From a virus, in the IMG/VR virus record IMGVR_UViG_3300009703_000029, positions 1-50,031 of that record: a stretch of 50,031 nucleotides of DNA; one strand, given 5' to 3'. A program made the translations under genes and the position numbers. This document shows, one piece after another, positions 15,353 through 22,308 of the stretch (positions within the stretch are counted from its first letter, which is position 1; the number at the start of each line of letters is the position of its first letter). Under the pieces are notes generated by a model, which was given only the letters and a program-made list of their open reading frames with translations, did not search any database and had not been told where the DNA came from.

Positions 15353-15751
15353 ATGGAAACAAATAAAGAAATTGAAACAATCCTAGGTAATGAAGTAATT
15401 CAAGCAGATCTATTAAGAGATCAAGTACGTAGACTTGAACAAACCATCGAACATAGAGATGAAACAATTGCTTCTCTTAGAAACAAACAATCTATATACG
15501 AGAATCAGACTATAGATTCTATGATTGCAGATATGGTTGATAAGGCAACACAAGATACACCTGACAAATCCTACATTGACGACACTATCTATGACCAGGT
15601 AGAGGACAAGATTGAAGAGTTAGAATACGACATGAAACAAGAAATAAAGGAGATGAAAGATGAAGTTAAAGAAAAGCTAAAAGAATTTAAGATTGATAAA
15701 GAAGATCTTATCGATGAAGTTATCCAAGCAATAGTCTCAAGACTCTTATAG
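15353..15751 (+). CDS. Coiled-coil protein, 132 aa
   Basis: Almost entirely charged helix. Heptad-like patterns run from residue 20 to the end (LLRDQVRRLEQTIEHRDETI, then KIEELEYDMKQEIKEMKDE). No catalytic motif. Likely oligomeric. Start ATG 15353 follows AAGGAGTAATAAC. Confidence 0.65.
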   Translation: METNKEIETILGNEVIQADLLRDQVRRLEQTIEHRDETIASLRNKQSIYENQTIDSMIADMVDKATQDTPDKSYIDDTIYDQVEDKIEELEYDMKQEIKEMKDEVKEKLKEFKIDKEDLIDEVIQAIVSRLL

Positions 15752-15753
15752 CT

Positions 15754-15867
15754 ATGGATAAACAATTAATAGCTCAATTATTAATAATAGGGTCAATGCT
15801 TTGGTTGGCCTTCCTTATTTATGCACATATAGACATGGAGAAACGTAATGGCAAGAAAACTAAGTAA
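15754..15867 (+). CDS. Single-pass membrane micro-protein, 37 aa
   Basis: MDKQLIAQLLIIGSMLWLAF forms a clear hydrophobic helix, followed by a basic tail (MEKRNGKKTK) predicted inside. No strong ribosome site precedes ATG 15754, so it may rely on coupling to the upstream gene. Its end overlaps the next gene by 20 bases. Gene status is moderately supported. Confidence 0.45.
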   Translation: MDKQLIAQLLIIGSMLWLAFLIYAHIDMEKRNGKKTK

Positions 15868-16039
15868 GCCTCAAAAGCAAATCCTGAATAGATACTTTCA
15901 AGACTATCTAGGATGGGATCAACTACCTCAAGATGTTCAAGATAAGTTAGAACAGCTTAGAGATTATGAAACCTTAATCCAAGATGTAGATAGATACATG
16001 ACGGATGCAAAACTGGAGTTAATGTATGGAAACAAATAA
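15848..16039 (+). CDS. Hypothetical protein, 63 aa
   Basis: ATG at 15848 after GGAGAAACGTA. Basic helical N-terminus (KLSKPQKQILNRYFQDYLGW), acidic middle. No family recognised. Overlaps both neighbours. Confidence 0.6.
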   Translation: MARKLSKPQKQILNRYFQDYLGWDQLPQDVQDKLEQLRDYETLIQDVDRYMTDAKLELMYGNK

Positions 16040-16370
16040 CGAGCTAATCAACAAACTACAATCTCAGCTAGACAATACCTATGGACGCTTTAAATCTGTA
16101 ATGCCTAGAGCTCTTAAAGGCTATGTAGATGAACACATGGGATTAGATCCTGAGCTTCTAGAAGAAGAAAAGGATATTGTTGATATCCATCATTTCATTA
16201 CTAATTCCCTAATTGACTTCCTATGGGATTCAATGGGAGACAATATAGGAGATATAGCTGAAGAAGCAAAGATGGAGTTCTATTTAGGCGACCATCGTCT
16301 TTCGCCTGAAGACAAGGAGTTTTCTGCAAAGGAAACTGAATATAGAGAAAGAGACTCAGAAGGTCTTTAA
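16026..16370 (+). CDS. Hypothetical protein, 114 aa
   Basis: Overlaps the previous gene by 14 bases, with GGAG upstream of ATG 16026. Acidic and helical throughout. It contains MPRALKGYVDEHMG and DSMGDNIGDIAEEAK and ends in a charged tail. No family recognised. Confidence 0.65.
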   Translation: METNNELINKLQSQLDNTYGRFKSVMPRALKGYVDEHMGLDPELLEEEKDIVDIHHFITNSLIDFLWDSMGDNIGDIAEEAKMEFYLGDHRLSPEDKEFSAKETEYRERDSEGL

Positions 16371-16386
16371 TTAAAGGAGTAATAAC

Positions 16387-16587
16387 ATGGGAACAATGAT
16401 TACAAACACAAATCTATTTAGACTTATAGCACTAAGAGCTGCACTAGGCTTAGAAGTAATGGGTATAAAGCATTCTAAACAAAGCGTATATGCCCAAGTA
16501 AAGAAAGAGTTTGGATTTAAAGGAAGTAAACAAGCAGTATTCGACCAACTAGATGAATACGTTAATAAGGAGAAACAACATGGGTAG
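16387..16587 (+). CDS. Conserved small phage protein, 66 aa
   Basis: ATG after AAGGAGTAATAAC. Core LIALRAALGLEVMGIKHSK, then VYAQVKKEFGFKGSKQAVFD. This pattern (R-L-x-A-L, then Y-x-x-x-K-x-E-F-G-x-K-G-S-K) recurs in uncharacterised proteins of many phages. Function unknown; helical, possibly DNA-binding. Confidence 0.7.
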   Translation: MGTMITNTNLFRLIALRAALGLEVMGIKHSKQSVYAQVKKEFGFKGSKQAVFDQLDEYVNKEKQHG

Positions 16588-16972
16588 ATATTACAATGGC
16601 GACATCGAAGGAAAGTTCTGGTTTGGTGTTCAATCATCTCAAGACGGAGAGTTCTTTGGAGCTCTAGAAAACAACAACTACATTAACTACATGGTAGACC
16701 GTGACGATAACAACGTAGAAGAAGGAATCAAAGAATGCCTTAAGGAACTAAACAACTGGAAAGAGAGGCTTGATCAATTCTTTGAAGAAAACAACGGTTA
16801 TAACGATGAAATGATAATCAAGCACTGGAAAGAAAGGTTTGATGAAGTAATCAACCAAGATGCTATTAGAAGACAACTTGAATGGTATGCAAGACTAGCA
16901 CTTGGAGAACAGATTCAGAAATTCTTAAAGGACAATCCTGAAACTGATTGCTACTTTGAGGCAGAACTATAA
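16580..16972 (+). CDS. Conserved phage protein, MGRYYNGDIEGKFWF family, 130 aa
   Basis: Start ATG 16580 has AAGGAG upstream. The N-terminus GRYYNGDIEGKFWFGVQSSQ matches a conserved phage family of unknown function. The rest is a long charged helix with Trp residues (LKELNNWKERLDQFFEE). Overlaps the preceding gene by eight bases. Confidence 0.7.
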   Translation: MGRYYNGDIEGKFWFGVQSSQDGEFFGALENNNYINYMVDRDDNNVEEGIKECLKELNNWKERLDQFFEENNGYNDEMIIKHWKERFDEVINQDAIRRQLEWYARLALGEQIQKFLKDNPETDCYFEAEL

Positions 16973-16987
16973 ACAAGGAGAAACAAC

Positions 16988-17317
16988 ATGGGAAACAGAG
17001 CAGTATTATGTTTAAGAGAACTGCCTACACAGAAGTTTAGTGAATGTGCAGTGGGTATTTACTTACATTGGAACGGATCACCAAGCAGCATAGAATATTA
17101 CTTAAAGAAAACACGAAAAGTAATGAAAGGCAGGGAAGGAGACTCAGAATACGCCAAAGCAAGGCTGATTGGCGTTATTAACAATGAGATTCCAGGAAAC
17201 TTATCACTTGGTGTAGGAATTGTAGGTCAAATGGACTACGACAACGGAAACAATGGCACGTATGTCATTGATTGTTCAACATTAACAGTAACAAGTAGGG
17301 AGTACAACTATGACTAA
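16988..17317 (+). CDS. Conserved phage protein, MGNRAV family, 109 aa
   Basis: Starts MGNRAVLCLRE and contains GIYLHWNGSPSSIEYYLK and NGTYVIDCSTL. This is a conserved but uncharacterised family found in many phages and some bacterial mobile elements. The pattern suggests a compact alpha/beta fold. ATG follows AAGGAGAAACAAC. Confidence 0.72.
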   Translation: MGNRAVLCLRELPTQKFSECAVGIYLHWNGSPSSIEYYLKKTRKVMKGREGDSEYAKARLIGVINNEIPGNLSLGVGIVGQMDYDNGNNGTYVIDCSTLTVTSREYNYD

Positions 17318-17576
17318 CGTAATAGAACTAAACAAAGAAATAAAGCTAAATAAAAGCGAACAATTCGTAGTTGATTGGCAATACAGAAGACTAGGGGGCT
17401 TTATGAGCAAACTAGCCGACTGTATTGCACATGCTGACACCAGCAATCAGAAACGACTAGTTAAAGCATTCCCAGACGAAGCTCAAGGAATTATTAACTT
17501 TCAATCAAAGGAAGGTTACTGGGATTCAATACAAGATAAATTAGACACAATAAAGGAGAAAAGAGAATGGATGTAG
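17310..17576 (+). CDS. Hypothetical protein, 88 aa
   Basis: Overlaps the previous gene by eight bases; GGGAG precedes ATG 17310. Contains EQFVVDWQYRRLGGFMSKLA, a helical, Trp/Arg-containing stretch, then ADTSNQKRLVKAFPDEAQGI. Similar short proteins occur in phage accessory regions. Function unknown. Confidence 0.65.
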   Translation: MTNVIELNKEIKLNKSEQFVVDWQYRRLGGFMSKLADCIAHADTSNQKRLVKAFPDEAQGIINFQSKEGYWDSIQDKLDTIKEKREWM

Positions 17577-17677
17577 TAGAAGTAATCATGGCAATTGCCG
17601 CAGCATGGATGGCATATCAACTAACAGAATCTATGGAATACAACGACAAGGAGATTAACAATGAAACAAGACATTAA
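17567..17677 (+). CDS. Micro-protein with a hydrophobic N-terminus, 36 aa
   Basis: ATG 17567 sits inside the end of the previous gene after AAGGAGAAAAGAGA. The N-terminus MDVVEVIMAIAAAWMAYQL is a likely membrane helix or amphipathic anchor. The tail is acidic. The strong ribosome site supports expression. Function unknown. Confidence 0.5.
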   Translation: MDVVEVIMAIAAAWMAYQLTESMEYNDKEINNETRH

Positions 17678-17789
17678 CAGAGATATAGCTATTAGAAAGC
17701 TAACATCATTACTTAGCTGGTCAGACAGGCTGGGTAGTGATGAAACACATGAAATATCGTTAATAATCAAACTGTTACAGGAGAAGTAG
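17661..17789 (+). CDS. Small helical protein, 42 aa
   Basis: ATG 17661 follows AAGGAGATTAACA and overlaps the preceding micro-gene by 17 bases. Contains DIAIRKLTSLLSWSDR and ends ISLIIKLLQEK. No family recognised. Confidence 0.5.
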   Translation: MKQDINRDIAIRKLTSLLSWSDRLGSDETHEISLIIKLLQEK

Positions 17790-17790
17790 A

Positions 17791-18081
17791 ATGAAGAACA
17801 AAGATATGAAACTAGCATGGAACTACATGACCTTACTTAAGCATTACCAAGATATAAATAATCTCAATCATTTGTCGGGTACAGCTTTTAAAGTCCTAGC
17901 ATACATTGGTTGGAAGCCAGACAACGCTTATATCAATGAAATCATAGAGCATCCATATTTCAAGAACTTGTCATTCTCTACTATTAAAAGAGCTGTTCTA
18001 GAATTGAAAGAGAAAGATCTAATAGAAACAACTAAAGGATCAAAAGACTCTAGAGTTGTATTCTTAAAACTAAAGAAATAA
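17791..18081 (+). CDS. Winged-helix DNA-binding protein, 96 aa
   Basis: Pattern LSGTAFKVLAYIGWKPDN, then LSFSTIKRAVLELKEKDLI (recognition helix and wing start), then GSKDSRVVFLKL (wing). This is a typical replication- or regulator-type winged helix. Likely an early transcription regulator or replication accessory protein. It is the last gene before the fourth family H hairpin. Confidence 0.7.
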   Translation: MKNKDMKLAWNYMTLLKHYQDINNLNHLSGTAFKVLAYIGWKPDNAYINEIIEHPYFKNLSFSTIKRAVLELKEKDLIETTKGSKDSRVVFLKLKK

Positions 18082-18094
18082 AAGGTGATTCACT

Positions 18095-18126
18095 ATGGAC
18101 ACGGCCTCGTTCCTCGTTGTGTCCAT
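18095..18126 (+). promoter_or_regulatory. Family H hairpin, copy 4
   Basis: ATGGACAC (18095-18102) pairs perfectly with GTGTCCAT (18119-18126), an 8-bp stem around a 16-nt loop. It lies 36 nt upstream of the next start codon, in an 81-bp gap. A 23-codon frame also begins at this ATG and stops in an ATGA overlap with the next gene, but its frame differs from that of the other copies. Confidence 0.55.
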
Positions 18127-18162
18127 TGTTGGATTCTTTGTTAATATTAAAGGAGTAATAAC

Positions 18163-18393
18163 ATGAAGAAGATGTATGAAATTAGATATGAAATACAACT
18201 GCATGATTGGGTGGGAGTAGAAGCAGAAACTCTCGAAGAGGCTAAAACGCTAGTTGAAGGCTGGGTATCAAAAGTTAATATCAAGGGGTTACCTAAGCAT
18301 GTCTTCCAAGATGCCAATGCGCGGATAGAGGACTGGACAGAATCGGATCATTCAATAAGACAAGAGTTTGATGCAATGACATTCGTTAACTAA
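18163..18393 (+). CDS. DpnD/PcfM-like small protein A, 76 aa
   Basis: The N-terminus KKMYEIRYEIQLHDWVGVEA, then TLEEAKTLVEGWV, gives a beta-beta-alpha pattern with the V-E-A-x-x-x-E-E-A signature seen in DpnD/PcfM-type small proteins. Two related genes follow at 18889 and 19071. First gene after the fourth hairpin. Function of the family is unknown. Confidence 0.6.
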   Translation: MKKMYEIRYEIQLHDWVGVEAETLEEAKTLVEGWVSKVNIKGLPKHVFQDANARIEDWTESDHSIRQEFDAMTFVN

Positions 18394-18406
18394 ACAAGGA
18401 AGAAGT

Positions 18407-18628
18407 ATGAAATTTAATAAGAAACAATTAGCTTATATGGACAAGTTAGTAGAAGAGTCTCCAACCAAAATGATACTAACCCAGAAATTATATGATGGGT
18501 TCTCATTCGTTGATGAAGAGGTAGCTAATCTTGGGAGAAGTTGGGAAAACCAATTAACTGATATTGATAGGTATGTCAGTGATAAGTTCATTGAAGTACA
18601 TGGTGCTAAGATGAATCAATACTATTAA
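18407..18628 (+). CDS. Hypothetical protein, 73 aa
   Basis: ATG 18407 follows AAGGAAGAAGT. Helical and charged (KKQLAYMDKLVEESPTKMIL), with a central FVDEEVANLGRSWENQ. No family recognised. Confidence 0.6.
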   Translation: MKFNKKQLAYMDKLVEESPTKMILTQKLYDGFSFVDEEVANLGRSWENQLTDIDRYVSDKFIEVHGAKMNQYY

Positions 18629-18665
18629 CAAAGGAAAACATTATATCTAAACAAGGAGAAATAAC

Positions 18666-18896
18666 ATGAAGGAAGATATGAAACTAAAGAAACATGGATT
18701 GTTTGCAACTAAAGACAACATCGAAGAAGCAATGCAATATGCAGATATGGTCATCCAAGGCTTGCCAGCTGAGGACAGAATATTTGCTACAACAGCAGTA
18801 TATGTAATGTACAACACCATCGTCCAGCATTACGAAGATAACCTTGTATGCCTACCAAAGCATTACAGTGATGAAAAGGAGGCTCTCCATGGATAA
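18666..18896 (+). CDS. Hypothetical protein, 76 aa
   Basis: ATG after AAGGAGAAATAAC. Helical protein with IEEAMQYADMVIQGLPAED and VYVMYNTIVQHYEDN. No family recognised. Its end overlaps the next gene by eight bases, and its 3' sequence carries that gene's ribosome site. Confidence 0.62.
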   Translation: MKEDMKLKKHGLFATKDNIEEAMQYADMVIQGLPAEDRIFATTAVYVMYNTIVQHYEDNLVCLPKHYSDEKEALHG

Positions 18897-19068
18897 ATAC
18901 AACGTCACAATCGACTTTAGTAGTGTGGAAACTCAAGTAGAAGCAAGAAATCAAGATGAAGCAATAGGAATGGTTCAACAAATGTTTGAAGATAATCCTG
19001 ATAAGTTTCACCAACAAGTTCAAGCTGCAGGTGTTGGATATGTAGAAAAAGTAGAATACAAGGAATAA
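18889..19068 (+). CDS. DpnD/PcfM-like small protein B, 59 aa
   Basis: ATG 18889 follows AAAGGAGGCTCTCC. MDKYNVTIDFSSVETQVEAR, then NQDEAIGMVQQMF, repeats the beta-beta-alpha pattern of the 18163 and 19071 genes. Probably a paralogue arisen by local duplication. Confidence 0.6.
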   Translation: MDKYNVTIDFSSVETQVEARNQDEAIGMVQQMFEDNPDKFHQQVQAAGVGYVEKVEYKE

Positions 19069-19070
19069 CT

Positions 19071-19268
19071 ATGAACAAATATAGATTAGAAGTTGATGTC
19101 ACGACTGTTCTAACCGTAGAAGTTGAGGCTAGTGATGAAGCACAAGCTACAGAGCTAGCCTACCAAGAAGCATATGAAGATACTTGGGGTTGTAATGCTA
19201 GATATGGTGGAGCTAAGATATACACAATTGAAGAGATTACAGGAGATGAAAATGGAAAAGAAAATTAA
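19071..19268 (+). CDS. DpnD/PcfM-like small protein C, 65 aa
   Basis: Immediately follows its paralogue. MNKYRLEVDVTTVLTVEVEA, then SDEAQATELAYQEAYED, keeps the V-E-V-E-A and D-E-A signatures. The C-terminal half, with a WGCNARYGGAKIYTIEEIT stretch, is unique. Ends inside the next gene. Confidence 0.6.
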   Translation: MNKYRLEVDVTTVLTVEVEASDEAQATELAYQEAYEDTWGCNARYGGAKIYTIEEITGDENGKEN

Positions 19269-19431
19269 ACCATTAAGACGATTGAATAAACTATATGAAG
19301 ATATGAAACCACTACGAGAAGCTTATTTAAATGATGACTTTTCAACGGACGAATATTTCAAACATATTAAGCCACTAATAGAAGAAATTAAACAATTAAC
19401 CAGGGAGCTAGACGAAGATGGAAAAGAATGA
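19252..19431 (+). CDS. Small charged helical protein, 59 aa
   Basis: ATG 19252 follows AGGAGATGAA. Lys/Glu-rich helix (KKIKPLRRLNKLYEDMKPLR), then IKPLIEEIKQLTRELDE. Likely a coiled coil. Overlaps both neighbours by 14-17 bases. Confidence 0.58.
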   Translation: MEKKIKPLRRLNKLYEDMKPLREAYLNDDFSTDEYFKHIKPLIEEIKQLTRELDEDGKE

Positions 19432-19600
19432 AATATTAAACGATGCATTCTCTGTAAGAGATCTACTATTAGAGATAGAAAACCCTAGGCAGAAATGGTT
19501 AACAGTAGATGAATTATTATCTACTGTGGGCTTAGATTCAAGAACCTTACTTGATATGCAGGACAATGTTATTGATTACTTGGAGAAATATTATGGATAA
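19418..19600 (+). CDS. Hypothetical protein, 60 aa
   Basis: ATG 19418 overlaps the previous gene; GGGAG lies 18 nt upstream, so coupling is likely. Contains FSVRDLLLEIENPRQKWLTV, then LLSTVGLDSRTLLDMQD. No family recognised. Confidence 0.55.
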   Translation: MEKNEILNDAFSVRDLLLEIENPRQKWLTVDELLSTVGLDSRTLLDMQDNVIDYLEKYYG

Positions 19601-20138
19601 GCAAAGACAAGATTTAACAGAGAACGTACTAGAGATGCAAGCTAGTTTAATAGATAGTGTCAATAGAGCTGGTGGTGTGGGTAGTGGTTGGACTGCACCT
19701 GAGATTATTAATATGACAGTCAGTGAACTTATGAGAACACTAGCTCCTAATGGTATACGCTTTTGTGTTAAGGGCGATAATGAGTGTTATGAGTCTAGAG
19801 AGTTAATTAGAGTATTGGAAAGTCATAATGATGATTTGAAACAAGAACGTGATAGTGCTTACCTTAATAGAGATATAGCAGAGGACAAAACTAAAGAGTT
19901 GAAAGAAGAGCGTGATATGTTAGCCTACGAGAACAAGAACCTCGCAAGGTTTATTAAGTACAACAACAGCACCTTAACCGATATTGATGTAGGGGATATT
20001 GCTACGAGTGGATTTACTGGTGATATTTGGGATAGATTTATTAATGAGAGTGAAGGATGTAACCATTTGATTAATAACAACATTAAGCTCAGACGTGTAT
20101 TAAACAAGATTGAGAATATCTGTAAGGATGAAATATGA
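19593..20138 (+). CDS. Coiled-coil hypothetical protein, 181 aa
   Basis: Start ATG 19593 is chosen for its GGAGAAATATT site and overlap with the previous gene. The N-terminus contains GWTAPEIINMTVSELMRTLA. A central coiled coil (LESHNDDLKQERDSAYLNRD, then DKTKELKEERDMLAYENKN) follows. The C-terminus is mixed. No catalytic motif recognised. Confidence 0.65.
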   Translation: MDKQRQDLTENVLEMQASLIDSVNRAGGVGSGWTAPEIINMTVSELMRTLAPNGIRFCVKGDNECYESRELIRVLESHNDDLKQERDSAYLNRDIAEDKTKELKEERDMLAYENKNLARFIKYNNSTLTDIDVGDIATSGFTGDIWDRFINESEGCNHLINNNIKLRRVLNKIENICKDEI

Positions 20139-20335
20139 ATATAACTATTGAACAACTCAAGAGAATAGCAAAGGATATTAAAGATGACTTCAAAGCAGAT
20201 GTTAATGATAGTCACTCGGGTGCTGAGGCGTTTGGTGCATCACTTGCTCTAAGAACTTTGATTGGACACCTAGAAGAGTTACAAAAGGAAGAGATCGTGC
20301 TGAATTATATAAGGAGTAAAGAAGATGCTAGTTAA
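20135..20335 (+). CDS. Hypothetical protein, 66 aa
   Basis: Coupled to the preceding gene by an ATGA overlap. Helical, with GAEAFGASLALRTLIGHLEE near the centre. No family recognised. Confidence 0.6.
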   Translation: MNITIEQLKRIAKDIKDDFKADVNDSHSGAEAFGASLALRTLIGHLEELQKEEIVLNYIRSKEDAS

Positions 20336-20534
20336 GATAGAAAGTGTAGATCATACCGAGGGCAGAGTAGCATCAGGAGGTTTAGGCTCTATGTGGATTA
20401 ATCCTGAACAAGTCCAATGGTTAAGAATAACAGGTAATGAGACTCAGATTAATCTTATAAACTCTCAGTTTATATATGTTAGAGAATCTTTAGATGAGAT
20501 GGCTGATAAGTTAATGTTTGAAGGAGGTAGGTAA
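20325..20534 (+). CDS. Hypothetical protein, 69 aa
   Basis: ATG 20325 follows AAGGAGTAAAGAAG inside the end of the previous gene. Beta-rich: LVKIESVDHTEGRVASGGLG, then SMWINPEQVQWLRI. Such short proteins with INPEQV motifs occur in phage accessory regions. Function unknown. Confidence 0.6.
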   Translation: MLVKIESVDHTEGRVASGGLGSMWINPEQVQWLRITGNETQINLINSQFIYVRESLDEMADKLMFEGGR

Positions 20535-20782
20535 TGGAACTATTCGCAAGGAAATGCCATAACTGTGATTGTGGTATGAATACTGGTCATTTATGGGAAT
20601 CAACATATACATTCTGTAATGCAGACTGCTTAATAGAATGGTTATTTCTTGAAGAAACTTGTTTCTACACAGAATGGGATGTAGAGAATGATTCAGATGG
20701 AGAAGTATATGATGAGAAAGGCAAGACTTGGATCTTAAAGCCAAAGGAAGATAAGAATGAAAGAGACAATAAAACAACATGA
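20534..20782 (+). CDS. Cys-rich zinc-finger-like protein, 82 aa
   Basis: TAATG overlap with the previous gene, and AAGGAGG upstream. Cys8-x2-Cys11 and Cys28-x3-Cys32 form a plausible zinc site (KCHNCDC and TFCNADCLIEW). The tail is acidic. This resembles small treble-clef or knuckle proteins of phages. Possibly nucleic-acid or protein binding. Confidence 0.6.
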   Translation: MELFARKCHNCDCGMNTGHLWESTYTFCNADCLIEWLFLEETCFYTEWDVENDSDGEVYDEKGKTWILKPKEDKNERDNKTT

Positions 20783-20981
20783 AATCCCTAAAGGGGATAA
20801 GGTAGTAATGAGAGATAATGATAGGGGGTTTAGTAATATTTACTTCCTAGGTATGTATGGCGCTTATAGTAAGTGGCTTATAAATGATGCTACTTTAGTA
20901 GGTAACTTCTATGGCTTATTTCATTACAACACTAGTCAGAAATACTGGTATTACGAACCAGAGGAGAATAAAGATGGATAA
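20757..20981 (+). CDS. Hypothetical protein, 74 aa
   Basis: ATG 20757 after AAGGAAGATAAGA, inside the end of the previous gene. Aromatic-rich (FSNIYFLGMYGAYSKWLIN, then QKYWYYEPEEN). No family recognised. Confidence 0.58.
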   Translation: MKETIKQHEIPKGDKVVMRDNDRGFSNIYFLGMYGAYSKWLINDATLVGNFYGLFHYNTSQKYWYYEPEENKDG

Positions 20982-21135
20982 GAAAGAGTTCACTGAAAGA
21001 TACCTATTACTATATTGTAATGAAGCTAAGCTGGGCTATCGTGTATCAGAAAGAGTTAGTGCTTGTTTAAGCAATGCTAATGACTATTGGAATGAATTAG
21101 ATAGGCAAATGAAGAAGGAGAATAATAATGAATAA
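20974..21135 (+). CDS. Hypothetical protein, 53 aa
   Basis: ATG 20974 follows GAGGAGAATAAAG. Helical and charged, with LLLYCNEAKLGYRVSERV. No family recognised. Overlaps neighbours at both ends. Confidence 0.55.
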   Translation: MDKKEFTERYLLLYCNEAKLGYRVSERVSACLSNANDYWNELDRQMKKENNNE

Positions 21136-21298
21136 ACAAGAAATAATGAGAGTGTTGCTGTGCCTATCACGTATTGAAGGTAAGGTAGTTATGGACTTAG
21201 ATGATTACCTAAGTGAGGAGTTAACTGAAGTTGTTGAGATGTTAGCCAATAAGATACTGGAGGGTGAGTATGAAATTAATCACACCGTCAGTTATTAA
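21128..21298 (+). CDS. Hypothetical protein, 56 aa
   Basis: ATG 21128 after AAGGAGAATAAT. Amphipathic helices (QEIMRVLLCLSRIEGK, then LTEVVEMLANKILEGEYEI). No family recognised. Its 3' end contains the start of a 29-codon frame. Confidence 0.5.
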   Translation: MNKQEIMRVLLCLSRIEGKVVMDLDDYLSEELTEVVEMLANKILEGEYEINHTVSY

Positions 21299-21359
21299 AT
21301 GGGATAACCTGTCTAAACCAGGTTTTAAAGTAATAAACAAAGGAATGAGTAATGACTGA
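21270..21359 (+). CDS. Possible micro-protein, 29 aa
   Basis: ATG 21270 has a good GGAGGGTGAGT leader. The frame (MKLITPSVIKWDNLSKPGF and onward) ends overlapping the next start codon. Supported only by ribosome site and packing. Confidence 0.4.
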   Translation: MKLITPSVIKWDNLSKPGFKVINKGMSND

Positions 21360-21543
21360 CACTAATAACATAACGGTAATTGACATGGATTGGCAATCTG
21401 ACCAATACCCAGAGTTTGAAGATTCCTTCATAATTGAAGCTGAATTCAAAGACACTGGAGTCAAGTTAACAGAAGAAGAAGTAGAAGAATTGAATGATGA
21501 TTCACAATTTGTCTACGAAGAACTACAAGGGTTCTTGCATTAA
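21352..21543 (+). CDS. Acidic hypothetical protein, 63 aa
   Basis: ATG 21352 after AAAGGAATGAGTA. Very acidic (DMDWQSDQYPEFEDSFIIEA, then EEEVEELNDDSQF). The charge suggests a DNA-mimic or protein-binding role, but there is no family match. Last gene before a structured gap. Confidence 0.6.
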   Translation: MTDTNNITVIDMDWQSDQYPEFEDSFIIEAEFKDTGVKLTEEEVEELNDDSQFVYEELQGFLH

Positions 21544-21549
21544 TTAGGT

Positions 21550-21611
21550 GATGGATCGAATCTATTCTTGAGGAGAGTAGTAGTTCTTGGGAGAACACGG
21601 GACGATCCATC
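21550..21611 (+). promoter_or_regulatory. Nested stem-loop in the leader of the GP88-like gene
   Basis: GATGGATCG (21550-21558) pairs with CGATCCATC (21603-21611), a perfect 9-bp outer stem. Inside, GTTCT and AGAAC (21583-21587, 21592-21596) enclose a TGGG loop. It ends 33 nt before the start codon. Could be a regulatory leader; no terminator U-run follows. Confidence 0.5.
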
Positions 21612-21644
21612 GATTTCCATTATACATAACTAACAGGAAATAAC

Positions 21645-22277
21645 ATGAACATAGAAATAACAACATTAAAGACAGCTGAAGAGATTACTGGAGGCGTAGC
21701 TAAGACATCTAAACTAGACACATGTAGTAGCAACCTATCAGCATTCGACTGTAAGGCAGGAGGTAAACTATCAACCATTAAAGGATCTGTTTGTTACGAT
21801 TGTTATGCACGTAAAGGTAACTACAGATTCTCTAATGTTAAGAAGGCTCTACAACGTAGAACTAAGCTTATATCTGATGATAGTTGGGTAAAGGCATGGG
21901 TATTCATATTAAAGAACAAGAAACGAATCGTAAACTCTGGACTCTTCAGACATCATGATAGTGGTGACATTCAAGATATGGATCATCTTAAGAAGATTGT
22001 TGAAGTAGCTAAACAAACACCTGAGATCAAGCATTGGCTTCCAACAAAGGAATCCTCGTTAATCAAGAACTTCAAAGGAAAGGTTCCTAAGAATTTAATT
22101 ATACGTTTGAGCGGCAGTATGATTGATGGGATACCACCAAAGTACAAACACACATCTACAGTCACAACAAATCCAGACAAAGCAACTTGCCGAGCATTTG
22201 AAACTAATGGTCAATGTATGGGTTGCACTAAATGCTGGGATGCGTCAATTAAAAACATAACGTACCTTAAGCACTAA
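21645..22277 (+). CDS. GP88-like Cys-rich phage protein, 210 aa
   Basis: Cys27, Cys36 and Cys50-x2-Cys53 (VCYDCYARKGNYRF) resemble the N-terminal cysteine pattern of the phage gene product 88 / DUF7227 group. A C-terminal cluster (TCRAFETNGQCMGCTKCWD) adds more cysteines. The middle contains LFRHHDSGDIQDMDH. The pattern suggests a metal or iron-sulfur site. Conserved across unrelated phages; function unknown. It lies just before the primase gene. Confidence 0.65.
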   Translation: MNIEITTLKTAEEITGGVAKTSKLDTCSSNLSAFDCKAGGKLSTIKGSVCYDCYARKGNYRFSNVKKALQRRTKLISDDSWVKAWVFILKNKKRIVNSGLFRHHDSGDIQDMDHLKKIVEVAKQTPEIKHWLPTKESSLIKNFKGKVPKNLIIRLSGSMIDGIPPKYKHTSTVTTNPDKATCRAFETNGQCMGCTKCWDASIKNITYLKH

Positions 22278-22308
22278 TGTTAAAATTTAAACTTACTTGG
22301 GAGAAAAC

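Noticed and set aside
22297-22308. Upstream TTG start for the primase
   Set aside because: It would place the GGGAGAAAAC ribosome site inside the gene; the ATG at 22309 is correctly spaced.
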